The notes beneath the pieces were generated by a model. It saw only the letters and a program-made list of their open reading frames with translations. It did no database searches and was not told the origin of the DNA. A program made the translations under genes and the position numbers. A DNA stretch of 49,753 nucleotides from Terriglobia bacterium (GTDB lineage Bacteria > Acidobacteriota > Vicinamibacteria > Vicinamibacterales > CAVVIG01). Each line of letters begins with the position of its first letter. Positions within the stretch are counted from its first letter, which is position 1. Shown one piece after another: positions 40,970 to 49,417 of this stretch. The stretch is taken from positions 1 through 49,753 of the forward strand of contig JAIQFX010000031.1 of NCBI GenBank assembly GCA_020073005.1. The letters run 5' to 3'.

Positions 40970-42991
40970 TCAGCGCTGCGCGGTCGACGCGCCTCCCCCC
41001 GACAGGTACTTCTCGTACCACGCGACGATGCGGTTCAGGCGATCGAGGAGGTGCTTCTCTTCGCGCAGCCCGTGCGGCTCGCGCGGGTAGAGCACGAGGT
41101 CCGCGTCGACGCCGTACCGCTTGAGCCCGCGGTAGAACTGCTGGCTCTGGCCGATCGGATCGGTCGTGTCGTCCTCGCCCTGCAGCAGCAAGGTCGGCGT
41201 CTTCACGTTCTTGACGAAGGTCATCGGCGAGCTCTTGATGAAGCCGTCGAGCTTGTCTCGTTCGTATGGCGTGCCGTAGAACCACTCGTCGTAGGCCGAG
41301 CCGTTTTCAGTGCCGAATTCGCTCGCCATGTCGATGACGGGCGCGCCGGACACCGCGGCCTTGAAGCGCGTGGTCTGCGTCACCGCCCACGCGGCCATGT
41401 AGCCGCCGTAGGACCAGCCGCCGATGCCGAGGCGATTCGGATCCGCGATGCCGCGCGCGATCGCCCAGTCCACGCCGGCCATCACGTCCTTGAAATCGCC
41501 GCCGCCCCAGTCCGCGCGGTTCATCTCGACGAAGCGCTGGCCGTACCCGGTCGACCCGCGGACGTTCGGATAGAGGACGGCGTACCCGCGCGCCGCGAGC
41601 AGCTGTCCCCACGGCTCGAAGGTGTCGGACCAGCGGCCGGTGGGACCGCCGTGGACCAGGACGACGAACGGATGTGGCTGGTGGCTGGTGGCTGGTGGCT
41701 GGGACGTGGTGGCTGGCGGCTGAAGAAGCGCGGCTTCGATCTCGACGCCGTCGAAGCTCGTGTACTTGACGAACTCCGGCGCGACGACTGGGATCGACGC
41801 CCACTGCTGGTTGACAGTCGTCACCGCGTGCGCCGGCGAGTCTGTGAGTCGCCGGCTCGTGAGATCGGCGTCGGCAAACTTGATCCACACCTCCGGCGCC
41901 TTCGTCGCCGTCTCGCCGACGTAGGCGATAAGGGGACGGGAGTCGTTGGCCGCCTCAGACGACTCCCGTCCCCTTGTCACCGCGAACGCCGACGGGTTGA
42001 CGCCGATGTTGTCGATCATCTGCGCACGCCCGCCGGCATCGACAATCGCCAGCGTGCTGGCGAACCCGCGCGCGACGTGCACGGCGAGCACACGGTTGTC
42101 GATCCACTTCGGCTGCGACGCAGGCTTGTCGAAGGCGGACGCCGTCAGATTGCGCGCCGCGCCGCCGGCGGCCGGCAATACGAATACGTCGTGCGCATCC
42201 GGACCGTCGACCCGGGCGCCGACGTACGCGATCGTCTTGCCGTCCGGCGACACCGCGAGCGCGCCCATCGGCCCGCGCGGAGCGCCGATCTCGGTGAACC
42301 GGCCGTCCTTCACGTCGATCGAGTAGATGCGCTCGTTCCATTGATCGGAGGCGGGATTCGGACTCGCGGCGGCAATCAGGCGATCGCCGGAGGGCAGCCA
42401 CTCGATCTGGCCGATGCGCCAGTTGCCGTTGGTGATCTGCGTGAGCGCGCGTGACGCGAGGTCGAGCATCCAGATCCGCGCGCGCCGGTCGTCCTTGTCG
42501 ACGACGCGGCTGTCGTCCTTGTCGCGCTCGCGGGTGCGCTGCGCCTCGGGCGTCGGCTCCGTCATCATCAGCGCGATGCGCGCCCCATCCGGCGACCACC
42601 GGAACGCGCCGACGGCTTCGCGGCGGTCGGTCAGCTTTTCCGCTTCGCCGCCGCGCATCGACAGGCGATAGAGCTGCGAGGGCCCTTCACGATCCGACGT
42701 GAACGCGATCGCGCTGCCGTCCGGCGCCCAGCGCGGCGATCCGTCGCTCTTGCCGGAAAACGTGAGCGGCCGCGCGCGGCCGCTGCCGATGTCGAGCACC
42801 CAGATCGCGCGCGCGCGTGCGGCGCCCGTGACGGGTTCGGTCACGGTGAAGACGAGGCGCGATCCGTCGGGAGAGAACTCGAGATCGCCGATGGCGCGGC
42901 GGTCCAGCGTCTGTTCCGGCGTCAGCGGGGAGGCCTCTACCACGAACAGGCTCGCGGCGATCGCCAGCGTCACGAAGGTCAGGTGTTTCAT
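40970..42991 (-). CDS. Exported S9-family peptidase (prolyl oligopeptidase-like)
   Basis: The 673-residue protein has a signal peptide (about 1-20), a beta-propeller (about 35-420, with LEFSPDGSRLVFT-type blades) and an alpha/beta hydrolase domain (about 425-665). The catalytic triad is Ser527 in GWSYGGY, Asp near 608 in GEDDTTDP and His640 in PREPHG. It likely cleaves short peptides or acyl-aminoacyl bonds in the periplasm. Two repeat elements are in frame: a GGGACGGGAGTCG inverted repeat in the propeller and a GGTGGCTGG repeat between propeller and hydrolase. Both fall in surface loops or linkers. The gene is joined to the histidine kinase. Confidence 0.93.
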   Translation of the reverse strand: MKHLTFVTLAIAASLFVVEASPLTPEQTLDRRAIGDLEFSPDGSRLVFTVTEPVTGAARARAIWVLDIGSGRARPLTFSGKSDGSPRWAPDGSAIAFTSDREGPSQLYRLSMRGGEAEKLTDRREAVGAFRWSPDGARIALMMTEPTPEAQRTRERDKDDSRVVDKDDRRARIWMLDLASRALTQITNGNWRIGQIEWLPSGDRLIAAASPNPASDQWNERIYSIDVKDGRFTEIGAPRGPMGALAVSPDGKTIAYVGARVDGPDAHDVFVLPAAGGAARNLTASAFDKPASQPKWIDNRVLAVHVARGFASTLAIVDAGGRAQMIDNIGVNPSAFAVTRGRESSEAANDSRPLIAYVGETATKAPEVWIKFADADLTSRRLTDSPAHAVTTVNQQWASIPVVAPEFVKYTSFDGVEIEAALLQPPATTSQPPATSHQPHPFVVLVHGGPTGRWSDTFEPWGQLLAARGYAVLYPNVRGSTGYGQRFVEMNRADWGGGDFKDVMAGVDWAIARGIADPNRLGIGGWSYGGYMAAWAVTQTTRFKAAVSGAPVIDMASEFGTENGSAYDEWFYGTPYERDKLDGFIKSSPMTFVKNVKTPTLLLQGEDDTTDPIGQSQQFYRGLKRYGVDADLVLYPREPHGLREEKHLLDRLNRIVAWYEKYLSGGGASTAQR
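41674..41721. repeat. In-frame GGTGGCTGG tandem repeat in S9 peptidase
   Basis: About five GGTGGCTG words occur in direct order. The minus-strand translation is QPPATTSQPPATSHQP, at the linker that leads into the hydrolase domain. It belongs to the family of 18949-18972 and 39440-39471. Confidence 0.88.
41930..41975. repeat. Perfect 17-bp inverted repeat in S9 peptidase gene
   Basis: AAGGGGACGGGAGTCGT at 41930-41946 and its exact complement at 41959-41975 enclose 12 bases. The frame is kept and the insert encodes TRGRESSEAANDSRPL in a propeller loop. A near-copy lies inside homoserine kinase at 45058-45098. Confidence 0.93.
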
Positions 42992-43028
42992 AAGTTGATG
43001 CGACTTACCTTAGCATTAGAGCCTGACG

Positions 43029-43874
43029 GTGGACGCAAAAACGCTTCTCTTGATCGGACTCGGCGTCGTGCTCGTCGTCTACGGCGCGACGATCGCGCGC
43101 GGCGGCTTCGCCCGGCCGACGTTTCCGCAGACCGCGCTCGGCTTCGTCACGGCGTTCTTCGACACGCTCGGCATCGGATCGTTCGCGACGACCACGACGG
43201 CGTACACGCTGCGGAACATGGTGCCGGTGAAGTTGATTCCCGGCACGCTCAACGTCGGCCACACGCTGCCGACGATCGCCCAGGCCTTTATCTACACGAG
43301 CTTCGTGCCGGTCGATCCGAAAACGCTCGTGCTGATGATCGCCGCCGCCTGCCTCGGCTCGTGGCTGGGCGTCGGCGTCGTCGTGCACTGGCCGCGGCGC
43401 AGGATTCAAATCGGGATGGGGCTCGCGCTGTTCGGCGCGGCGGTGCTCATGCTGATGACGCAGCTCGATCTGTTTCCCAGCGGCGGAGCGACGATGGGTC
43501 TGTCTGGGGCACGGTTGTGGATCGGCCTCGCGGGCAATTTCACCCTGGGCGTCCTGATGATGCTCGGCATCGGGCTGTACGCGCCCTGCATGATTCTGGT
43601 CAGCCTGCTCGGCATGAATCCGACGGCCGCGTTTCCGATCATGATGGGCTCGTGCGCCTTCCTCATGCCGACGAGCAGCGTGCGCTTCGTGAAGACGCGA
43701 ACGTATCACGTGCAGGCCGCGCTCGGCCTGGCGCTCGGCGCCGTCCCCGCGGTGCTCATCGCCGCGCTCCTCGTGAAGTCGCTGCCGCTGAGCTACGTGC
43801 GGTGGCTCGTGGTCGTCGTCGTCGTGTACACGTCGGTCAACATGTTGCTGACGGCCGACAGGGAAGAAACGTAG
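43029..43874 (+). CDS. TauE/SafE-family membrane permease
   Basis: The 281-residue integral membrane protein has about eight helices. It shows family features FFDTLGIGSFATTTTAY in helix 2 and LGIGLYAPCMILVSLLGMNP in the second half. TauE/SafE proteins are proposed exporters of sulfite or organosulfonates, but substrates vary. The GTG start at 43029 follows a weak ribosome binding site. It diverges from the S9 peptidase and is followed 19 bases later by the SDR-type dehydrogenase gene. Confidence 0.87.
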   Translation: MDAKTLLLIGLGVVLVVYGATIARGGFARPTFPQTALGFVTAFFDTLGIGSFATTTTAYTLRNMVPVKLIPGTLNVGHTLPTIAQAFIYTSFVPVDPKTLVLMIAAACLGSWLGVGVVVHWPRRRIQIGMGLALFGAAVLMLMTQLDLFPSGGATMGLSGARLWIGLAGNFTLGVLMMLGIGLYAPCMILVSLLGMNPTAAFPIMMGSCAFLMPTSSVRFVKTRTYHVQAALGLALGAVPAVLIAALLVKSLPLSYVRWLVVVVVVYTSVNMLLTADREET

Positions 43875-43893
43875 GAAGGCAGGAAGGTCGAAG

Positions 43894-44922
43894 TTGCGTA
43901 AGCCTGTCGTGCTCATCACCGGCGCCGGAGGCGAGATCGGTCACGGGCTCGTCAACCGGCTCGCGCCCACGGGCGCGCTCGTCATCACGCTCGACGTCAA
44001 CCCGCTCGAGCGGCCGCTCGCGAAGCTGGTCACGCGCGAATTCACCGGATCGATCACGGACGCGAGCCTGCTCGATCGTGTGCTGGCCGAATTCGAGGTC
44101 GAGCGCGTGTACCACCTCGCGGCGCTGCTCTCGGCGCGCTCCGAGTTCACGCCGACGACGGCGCATCACGTCAACGTGGAGGGCACGCTCAACCTGCTGG
44201 AGTTCGCGCAGCGCCAGGGCGAGTCGCACGGCCGGCCCGTCACCTTTATCTATCCCTCGTCGATCGCCGCGTACGGGCTGCCGAGTCTGGCCGAGAAAGC
44301 GTCGGCAGGCCGCGTGCGCGAGGATCAGTACGCGGCGCCGACGACGATGTACGGCTGCAACAAGCTGTACTGCGAGCAACTCGGGCACTACTACGCCAAG
44401 CACTACAAGCAGCTGTCGGCGGACGCGATCCCTCGCGTCGATTTCCGCTGCGTGCGCTTTCCCGGGCTGATTTCTGCGGTGACGACGCCGTCGGGCGGCA
44501 CGTCGGACTACGCGCCGGAGATGATCCATTTCGCGGCGCGAGGCGAGCGCTACGACTGCTTCGTCCGGCCCGACACGACGATTCCGTTCATGGCGATGCC
44601 GGATGGCGTCGAGGCGCTGCTCAAGCTGGCGGCCGCGCCGCGCGATCGGCTTACGCGCACGGCGTACAACCTGACGGCGTTCAGCGCGTCGGCGTCTGAG
44701 ATCCGCAACATGGTCCTCGCCGCGTTTCCGGAGGCGTCGATCGGCTATGCGGTCGACCAGAAGCGCCAGGGCATCATCGATTCATGGCCGGCCGATGTCG
44801 ACGACACGGCGGCGAGGAACGACTGGGGCTTCAGTCCTGCGTACGATTTCACTCGCGCCTTCCGCGAATACCTCATTCCGACGATCCACGAGCGCTACAA
44901 AGATCAGACGAAGAGCAAATAA
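43894..44922 (+). CDS. SDR-type NAD-dependent enzyme, resembles L-threonine 3-dehydrogenase
   Basis: The 342-residue extended SDR has NAD-binding TGAGGEIG (residues 10-17) and a catalytic Tyr-x-x-x-Lys in YGCNKLY, with Ser in YPSSIA. The signature FPGLIS, SGGTSDYA, FAARGERYDCFV and IDSWPADVDD is like SDR-type threonine dehydrogenases, which oxidise threonine to 2-amino-3-oxobutyrate. The start is a TTG preceded by AGGAAGG, which is strong. It sits just before thrB and thrC, so a threonine link is supported. A nucleotide-sugar epimerase is the main alternative. Confidence 0.8.
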   Translation: MRKPVVLITGAGGEIGHGLVNRLAPTGALVITLDVNPLERPLAKLVTREFTGSITDASLLDRVLAEFEVERVYHLAALLSARSEFTPTTAHHVNVEGTLNLLEFAQRQGESHGRPVTFIYPSSIAAYGLPSLAEKASAGRVREDQYAAPTTMYGCNKLYCEQLGHYYAKHYKQLSADAIPRVDFRCVRFPGLISAVTTPSGGTSDYAPEMIHFAARGERYDCFVRPDTTIPFMAMPDGVEALLKLAAAPRDRLTRTAYNLTAFSASASEIRNMVLAAFPEASIGYAVDQKRQGIIDSWPADVDDTAARNDWGFSPAYDFTRAFREYLIPTIHERYKDQTKSK

Positions 44923-44933
44923 CCACAAGTAAG

Positions 44934-45911
44934 ATGTTCGCCAGCATGGATTCAGTGACGGCCTTTGCGCCGGCCACCGTCTCGAACGTCGCGTGCGGAT
45001 TCGACGTGCTCGGGTTTCCGCTCGAGTCGCCCGGCGACGAAGTCACGGCGCGCTTTTGGGGACGGGAGTCGCCCGCCCGTGATGCGACTCCCGTCGCCAA
45101 CGTCCGGATCGACGAGATCCTTGGCGACAACGGCCGGCTGCCGCGCGACGCGGCCCGCAACACGGCCGGCGTCGCCGCGCAGGCGCTGCTCACGCGGCTC
45201 GGCGAGCGACGCGGCGTCGCGCTCACGATCCGCAAGGGCCTCCCGCTCTCGAGCGGCCTCGGCGGCAGCGCCGCGAGCGCCGTCGCGGCCGTCGTCGCGG
45301 TCGACGCGCTGGTCGGCGCGCACTCGTCGCTCGAGACGCTGATGTCCTGCGCCTTCGAAGGCGAGCGCATCGGCGCCGGATCCGCGCACGGCGACAACAT
45401 CGGCCCCGCGGTCTACGGCGGATTCGTCCTCGTGCGCGTCGCCAATCCGCCCGACGTCATCCGTCTGCCGGTGCCGGCCGGCCTGACCGCGGTCGTCGTG
45501 CATCCGGATCTCGAAATCGAAACCGCGAAGGCGCGCGCGCTGCTCGGCACGACCGTGCCGCTGGCCGACGCGATCCGCCAGTGGGCGAATCTCGGCACGC
45601 TCGTCGACGCGCTGCATCGCGGCGACTTCGCGCAGCTCGCGCGGTCGCTCGAAGACACGATCGCCGAGCCCCGGCGGGCGACGCTCGTCCCTGGACTCGC
45701 CGCGATCAAACAATCCGCGCTCGACGCCGGCGCCCTGGGCTGCAGCCTCTCCGGATCGGGACCGTCGCTCTTTGCGTTGTGCCGCGACGCGCGGTCGGCC
45801 GCCGCGGTGGCGGCGGCGATGACGCGCAGCGTCAAGCAGCACATCGGCGGTGAACCGCAGACCTACGTGTCGCCGATCTCGACCCGCGGCGCTCGCGTGA
45901 TCGCGCGATGA
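44934..45911 (+). CDS. thrB: Homoserine kinase
   Basis: The 325-residue cytoplasmic GHMP kinase phosphorylates homoserine with ATP on the way to threonine. Family motifs are APATVSNVACGFDVLGFPL, the ATP loop PLSSGLGGSAAS (104-115), and GCSLSGSGPSLFAL. The ATG at 44934 is the first of two; ATG 44946 is also possible. The gene ends in an ATGA overlap with thrC. Residues about 43-56 (GRESPARDATPVAN) are encoded by a GGGACGGGAGTCG inverted repeat that does not break the frame and lengthens an N-terminal loop. Confidence 0.95.
   Translation: MFASMDSVTAFAPATVSNVACGFDVLGFPLESPGDEVTARFWGRESPARDATPVANVRIDEILGDNGRLPRDAARNTAGVAAQALLTRLGERRGVALTIRKGLPLSSGLGGSAASAVAAVVAVDALVGAHSSLETLMSCAFEGERIGAGSAHGDNIGPAVYGGFVLVRVANPPDVIRLPVPAGLTAVVVHPDLEIETAKARALLGTTVPLADAIRQWANLGTLVDALHRGDFAQLARSLEDTIAEPRRATLVPGLAAIKQSALDAGALGCSLSGSGPSLFALCRDARSAAAVAAAMTRSVKQHIGGEPQTYVSPISTRGARVIAR
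45058..45098. repeat. Inverted repeat in frame within thrB
   Basis: GGGGACGGGAGTCGC (45058-45072) and GCGACTCCCGTCGCC (45084-45098) form a 15-bp stem with one mismatch and an 11-base loop. It is a near copy of the element in the S9 peptidase at 41930-41975. The two host proteins are unrelated. Confidence 0.92.
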
Positions 45912-47215
45912 AGTTCCTGTCGACGCGCGGCGGCGCGCCGCCGGCGTCCTTCACGACGGCGCTCTTCGACGGCCTCGCGCCCGACGGCGGGCTCTACGTT
46001 CCGGAAAAGATCGAACCGTGGACCGCGAGCGAGCTCTCGCGCCTCCCGCGCCGGACGCTGACCGAAATCGGCCTGCGCGCGCTGCGACCTTTCACGCGCG
46101 GCGAGATCGATCCCGCCGTGCTCGAAGCCGTCGTCGTCGAGGCGCTGAACTTCGACATCCCGCTCGTCGAAGTCGAGCCCTGGATCTTCGCGCTCGAGCT
46201 GTTTCACGGGCCGACGCTCGCGTTCAAGGACGTCGGGGCGCGCGTGATGGCGCGGTTGATGGCGTCGCTGCATCAGGCGGAGGAGCCGCTCACGGTCCTC
46301 GTCGCCACGTCGGGCGACACGGGCAGCGCGGTCGCGCACGCCTTCCATCGCGTGCCGCACACGCGGGTCGTCATCCTCTATCCCGACGGACGCGTCAGCC
46401 CCACGCAGGAGGCGCAGTTGACGATGTTCAACGGCGAGCGCACGAACGTGCGGGCGTACGCCGTGTCGGGCAGCTTCGACGACTGTCACCGGCTGACGCG
46501 CGAAGCGTTCGGCGACGCGGCGCTGCGGACGCGGATGCGGCTGACGTCGGCGAACTCGGTCAACGTCGGACGTCTGCTGCCGCAATCGGTCTACTACTTT
46601 CACGCCGTCGCGCAGGCGCACGCCGCGACACCCGTCACCTTCTGCACGCCGAGCGGCAACTTCGGCAATCTGACCGCGGGGCTGATGGCGAAGCGCGCTG
46701 GATTGCCCGTCGAGCGTTTCGTCGCCGCGACCAACGTCAACGACGTCGTGCCCGCGTACCTCGAGACGGGCCGCTACCAACCGCGCGCGTCGATGGCGAC
46801 GCTGGCCAACGCGATGGACGTCGGCCACCCGAGCAACTTCGAGCGCATGACGTGGCTCTACGGCGGCGATCTCGACGCGATGCGCCGCGACATCGTCGGC
46901 AGCCGGCACACCGACGATGACGTGCGCGCGACGATTCGCGACGTCTTCGAGACGCGCGGCTACCTGCTCGATCCGCACAGCGCGATTGGATACATGGGAT
47001 TGAAAAGACAGATGGGGCGGGTAGGGCAGGTGGGGCGGGTGGGGATCTTCCTGGCGACCGCGCATCCCGCGAAGTTCGCCGAGATCGTCGAACCGATCAT
47101 CGGCCGGCCCGTCGAGAAGCCCGCGCCGCTCGCCGACGCGCTCGCGCGGCCGCGCTACATCATTCGAATCGACGCCTCGCTCGATGCGGTCCGCGGACTG
47201 CTGACGACCGACTAG
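45908..47215 (+). CDS. thrC: Threonine synthase
   Basis: The 435-residue PLP enzyme converts O-phosphohomoserine to threonine. It has an N-terminal MKFLSTRGG and SFTTALFDGLAPDGGLYVP, the PLP lysine Lys107 in LAFKDVGAR, and TSGDTGSAVAHAF for phosphate binding. The ATG overlaps the thrB stop (ATGA). Residues about 370-380 (QMGRVGQVGRVG) are encoded by a GGGGCGGGTAGGG repeat, located between conserved elements near the C-terminus. It is the long, yeast/E. coli-like type. Confidence 0.95.
   Translation: MKFLSTRGGAPPASFTTALFDGLAPDGGLYVPEKIEPWTASELSRLPRRTLTEIGLRALRPFTRGEIDPAVLEAVVVEALNFDIPLVEVEPWIFALELFHGPTLAFKDVGARVMARLMASLHQAEEPLTVLVATSGDTGSAVAHAFHRVPHTRVVILYPDGRVSPTQEAQLTMFNGERTNVRAYAVSGSFDDCHRLTREAFGDAALRTRMRLTSANSVNVGRLLPQSVYYFHAVAQAHAATPVTFCTPSGNFGNLTAGLMAKRAGLPVERFVAATNVNDVVPAYLETGRYQPRASMATLANAMDVGHPSNFERMTWLYGGDLDAMRRDIVGSRHTDDDVRATIRDVFETRGYLLDPHSAIGYMGLKRQMGRVGQVGRVGIFLATAHPAKFAEIVEPIIGRPVEKPAPLADALARPRYIIRIDASLDAVRGLLTTD
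47011..47045. repeat. In-frame GGGGCGGGTAGGG repeat inside thrC
   Basis: GATGGGGCGGGTAGGGCAGG is followed by TGGGGCGGGTGGGGA. It is the complement of the word set at 9073-9130. The frame is kept. Confidence 0.85.
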
Positions 47216-47233
47216 CGACGACCGACTCTTCGA

Positions 47234-48847
47234 CTACGCCCAGTTCCTTCGCTCGACGAACGTCCGCGGTTCGAGCGGACGGCCGAGCGGAAATTTCGCC
47301 GCGTCGTGGCGCGCCGCCCAGAGCAGGACCGGGCCCACGAGCCGGTCGATCGTGGTGGTCATGCCGCCCCACTCGCGCTCGATGTCCCGCCGCAACGCGC
47401 GGATCCGATCGCTGACGTCGCGATTCGATTCGTGCAGGTAGTGCTCCATCGCCCAGAGCGCCGCGCCCCAGCCGCGCCGCAGCTTGTCCGCGTCCTCCGC
47501 CACCCGCGCCCGGACGCGCGCGTCGGCATCGTCGCGATATCGCCGCCAGCCCGCGAGCATCGTCCGCATCATTCTGTAGAGCGTCGGGCCGTTCATTTGA
47601 TAGTCGCGCTCGAACGCGCCGTCGAGCCACGTCTTCGAGTCGTCGCGCGCAATTGAGGCGTGCGCGAAGTTGAACTTGTACTGCCCGTGAATGTCGGCCA
47701 GGTCGATGCCGTCGAGCATCCGTCCCTGCGCCTGCATGTCGGCGTGAAGCGGCGTGCCGGGGACCGGGGTGTAGAGCATGAACTGGTGCGCGTCGGCGTC
47801 GTGGGCGATCGCGTGATCGATTTCGTCGCTCATCGTCTCCGGCGTGTGATGTTCCATGCCGACAATCGTCGATCCCTGCACGCGAATGCCGTGCGCCTGC
47901 AGCTCGTGCGTGAGCGCGACGGTGTCGGCGTCCTTGAGCTTGACGTACGACGCCTGCGCCGACTCGAAGCCCATCCAGACCCACGTCACGCCGAGCTCGA
48001 CGAGCTGGCGCATCTCGTACTTCCGGATCGCGTTGGCCGACGAGAACACGAACAGCGACCAGGACTTGCCCTCCCGCTTCATGTGCTCGAGCAGATCGAG
48101 CGCGCGGCGTTTGTAGAGCAGGAAGTTCTCGTCCATCATGAAGAACGTGCGAACCTTGAGTTTCCGCTCGACGTCGCACATCACGTCGTACAGCTCGCGG
48201 CCGGTGTCGTAGAAGTTGATGAACTTGCCCTTGCCGCCGAAGAACGACGAGGTCGTGCAGAAGTTGCAGCCCATCGGACAGCCGACCGACGGGATGATCG
48301 TCGCGGCGGGATCGCCGCCGCCGCGCGGTCCCTTCAATCCCATCAGCCGGAAGTCGAACGACGACGCGATCGCCGGATGCACGATCGGCGCGTCCACGGG
48401 CTCGCCGAGGAATTCGCGGAACCAGCGGATACCCTCGCCCTTGACGATGTGATCCGCGTCGAGCATGCGCTCGACGCCCGGCAGCGCCGCGACGTGGCCG
48501 CCGACGACGATCGTCGAGTGGGGCGAGTGCTGGCGGACGAGGCGGCACATCTCGCGGACCTTGCCGACGTTGACGATGATGCCGGAGAGGCCGACGACGT
48601 CGTAGCGATGCCGCGTCAGCTCGCGCACGAAGCGCTCGCGCGTCGGAAAGTCGAGCACCGTCGACGGCGCGGCGATGTTGTGCTGAATCATCATGATGCC
48701 CCACGAGCGATGGGACATCCGCAACGAGAACGGCCCCTGCGCGCGCGTGACCTGGTTGTGATACAGCTCCATCGGGTTCATCTTGCGGCTGCCGAACTCG
48801 TCGTCTTGCGCGAACGGACCGAACACCGAGGACAAAAGAATGCGCAT
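47234..48847 (-). CDS. B12-binding radical SAM protein
   Basis: The 537-residue protein has an N-terminal cobalamin-binding-like domain (about 60-150, VVGLSGIIVNVGKVREM, VVGGHVAALPG). A radical SAM domain with the cluster motif Cys190-x3-Cys194-x2-Cys197 (CPMGCNFC) follows, along with GFESAQ and GSTIVGMEHHTPE. A C-terminal helical region of about 150 residues ends it. The reaction is unknown; class B enzymes of this kind often methylate unactivated carbons. TAGCAT lies 6 bases before the ATG, suggesting a leaderless message. It converges on thrC with an 18-base gap. Confidence 0.92.
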   Translation of the reverse strand: MRILLSSVFGPFAQDDEFGSRKMNPMELYHNQVTRAQGPFSLRMSHRSWGIMMIQHNIAAPSTVLDFPTRERFVRELTRHRYDVVGLSGIIVNVGKVREMCRLVRQHSPHSTIVVGGHVAALPGVERMLDADHIVKGEGIRWFREFLGEPVDAPIVHPAIASSFDFRLMGLKGPRGGGDPAATIIPSVGCPMGCNFCTTSSFFGGKGKFINFYDTGRELYDVMCDVERKLKVRTFFMMDENFLLYKRRALDLLEHMKREGKSWSLFVFSSANAIRKYEMRQLVELGVTWVWMGFESAQASYVKLKDADTVALTHELQAHGIRVQGSTIVGMEHHTPETMSDEIDHAIAHDADAHQFMLYTPVPGTPLHADMQAQGRMLDGIDLADIHGQYKFNFAHASIARDDSKTWLDGAFERDYQMNGPTLYRMMRTMLAGWRRYRDDADARVRARVAEDADKLRRGWGAALWAMEHYLHESNRDVSDRIRALRRDIEREWGGMTTTIDRLVGPVLLWAARHDAAKFPLGRPLEPRTFVERRNWA

Positions 48848-48902
48848 CCGCTCATGCTAGCAGCGACAGGCGCGCGTGTATTAGGATTCGCACTCTGATT
48901 CG

Positions 48903-49151
48903 ATGTTCACGTACAAGACCTTTATCCTCCAGTCACTCCTGATTCACGGTGTGCGTCCGACACCGCACACGCCGCCGGAGGTTGCGCGCGATTTCCTGCG
49001 CGACCTCTACAAGTACGAAATCCGGCGGCTGCGCGAGCGCTACATGCGCCAGGAATTTCCGAAGAAGGAGTACGCCGAGAAAGTCGACGCGCTCCGGCGG
49101 AAGTACCCCGCGCTGTCGCTGACGGCGTCGCAGTGGATCGAGCCGTCCTAG
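48903..49151 (+). CDS. Small conserved-looking protein
   Basis: This 82-residue soluble protein is rich in Arg, Lys, Glu and aromatic residues, with a long basic helix YKYEIRRLRERYMRQEFP. I do not recognise the family. TATTAG at 48878-48883 could be a -10 element. It diverges from the radical SAM gene and its last 4 bases overlap the convergent outer-membrane protein tail. Confidence 0.7.
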   Translation: MFTYKTFILQSLLIHGVRPTPHTPPEVARDFLRDLYKYEIRRLRERYMRQEFPKKEYAEKVDALRRKYPALSLTASQWIEPS

Positions 49152-49417
49152 AACGCCACGCCGACGTTGATCAGGCGCGGAACGGGCCACACGCTCGGTG
49201 CGGCACTGCCTGTTACCGCCGCCAGACGCGTCAGCCCGAATCCGAGGCTGATGCTCGTCCGTCGCCTCGCGCCGACGAGCCACGCGCGTCCGACGTCGAG
49301 GCCTGCACCCGGGACCGTGTCAGCACCATGCGCGTAGTCATGAAAGCTGAAGAGGCCGGCGTGCGCGCCGAGGTAGAAACCGTCGAGGGGCGTCTGGGCT
49401 GGATGCCAGCGGACCAT
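49148..49417 (-). pseudogene. Outer-membrane beta-barrel protein tail, probably truncated
   Basis: The last 89 codons (from an ATG at 49417) read as a beta-barrel C-terminus with alternating hydrophobic residues, DGFYLGAHAGLFSF, and a final INVGVAF ending in Phe. The frame stays open upstream to 49681, but without a clear signal peptide and with Ser/Arg-rich sequence that looks like a shadow of the plus-strand gene. The barrel resembles DUF3575-type outer-membrane proteins. Either the gene is broken or the start lies in a part I misjudge. Confidence 0.45.

Noticed and set aside
43029-44922. Sulfonate or sulfite metabolic operon
   Set aside because: TauE/SafE alone does not prove this, and the next genes concern threonine.
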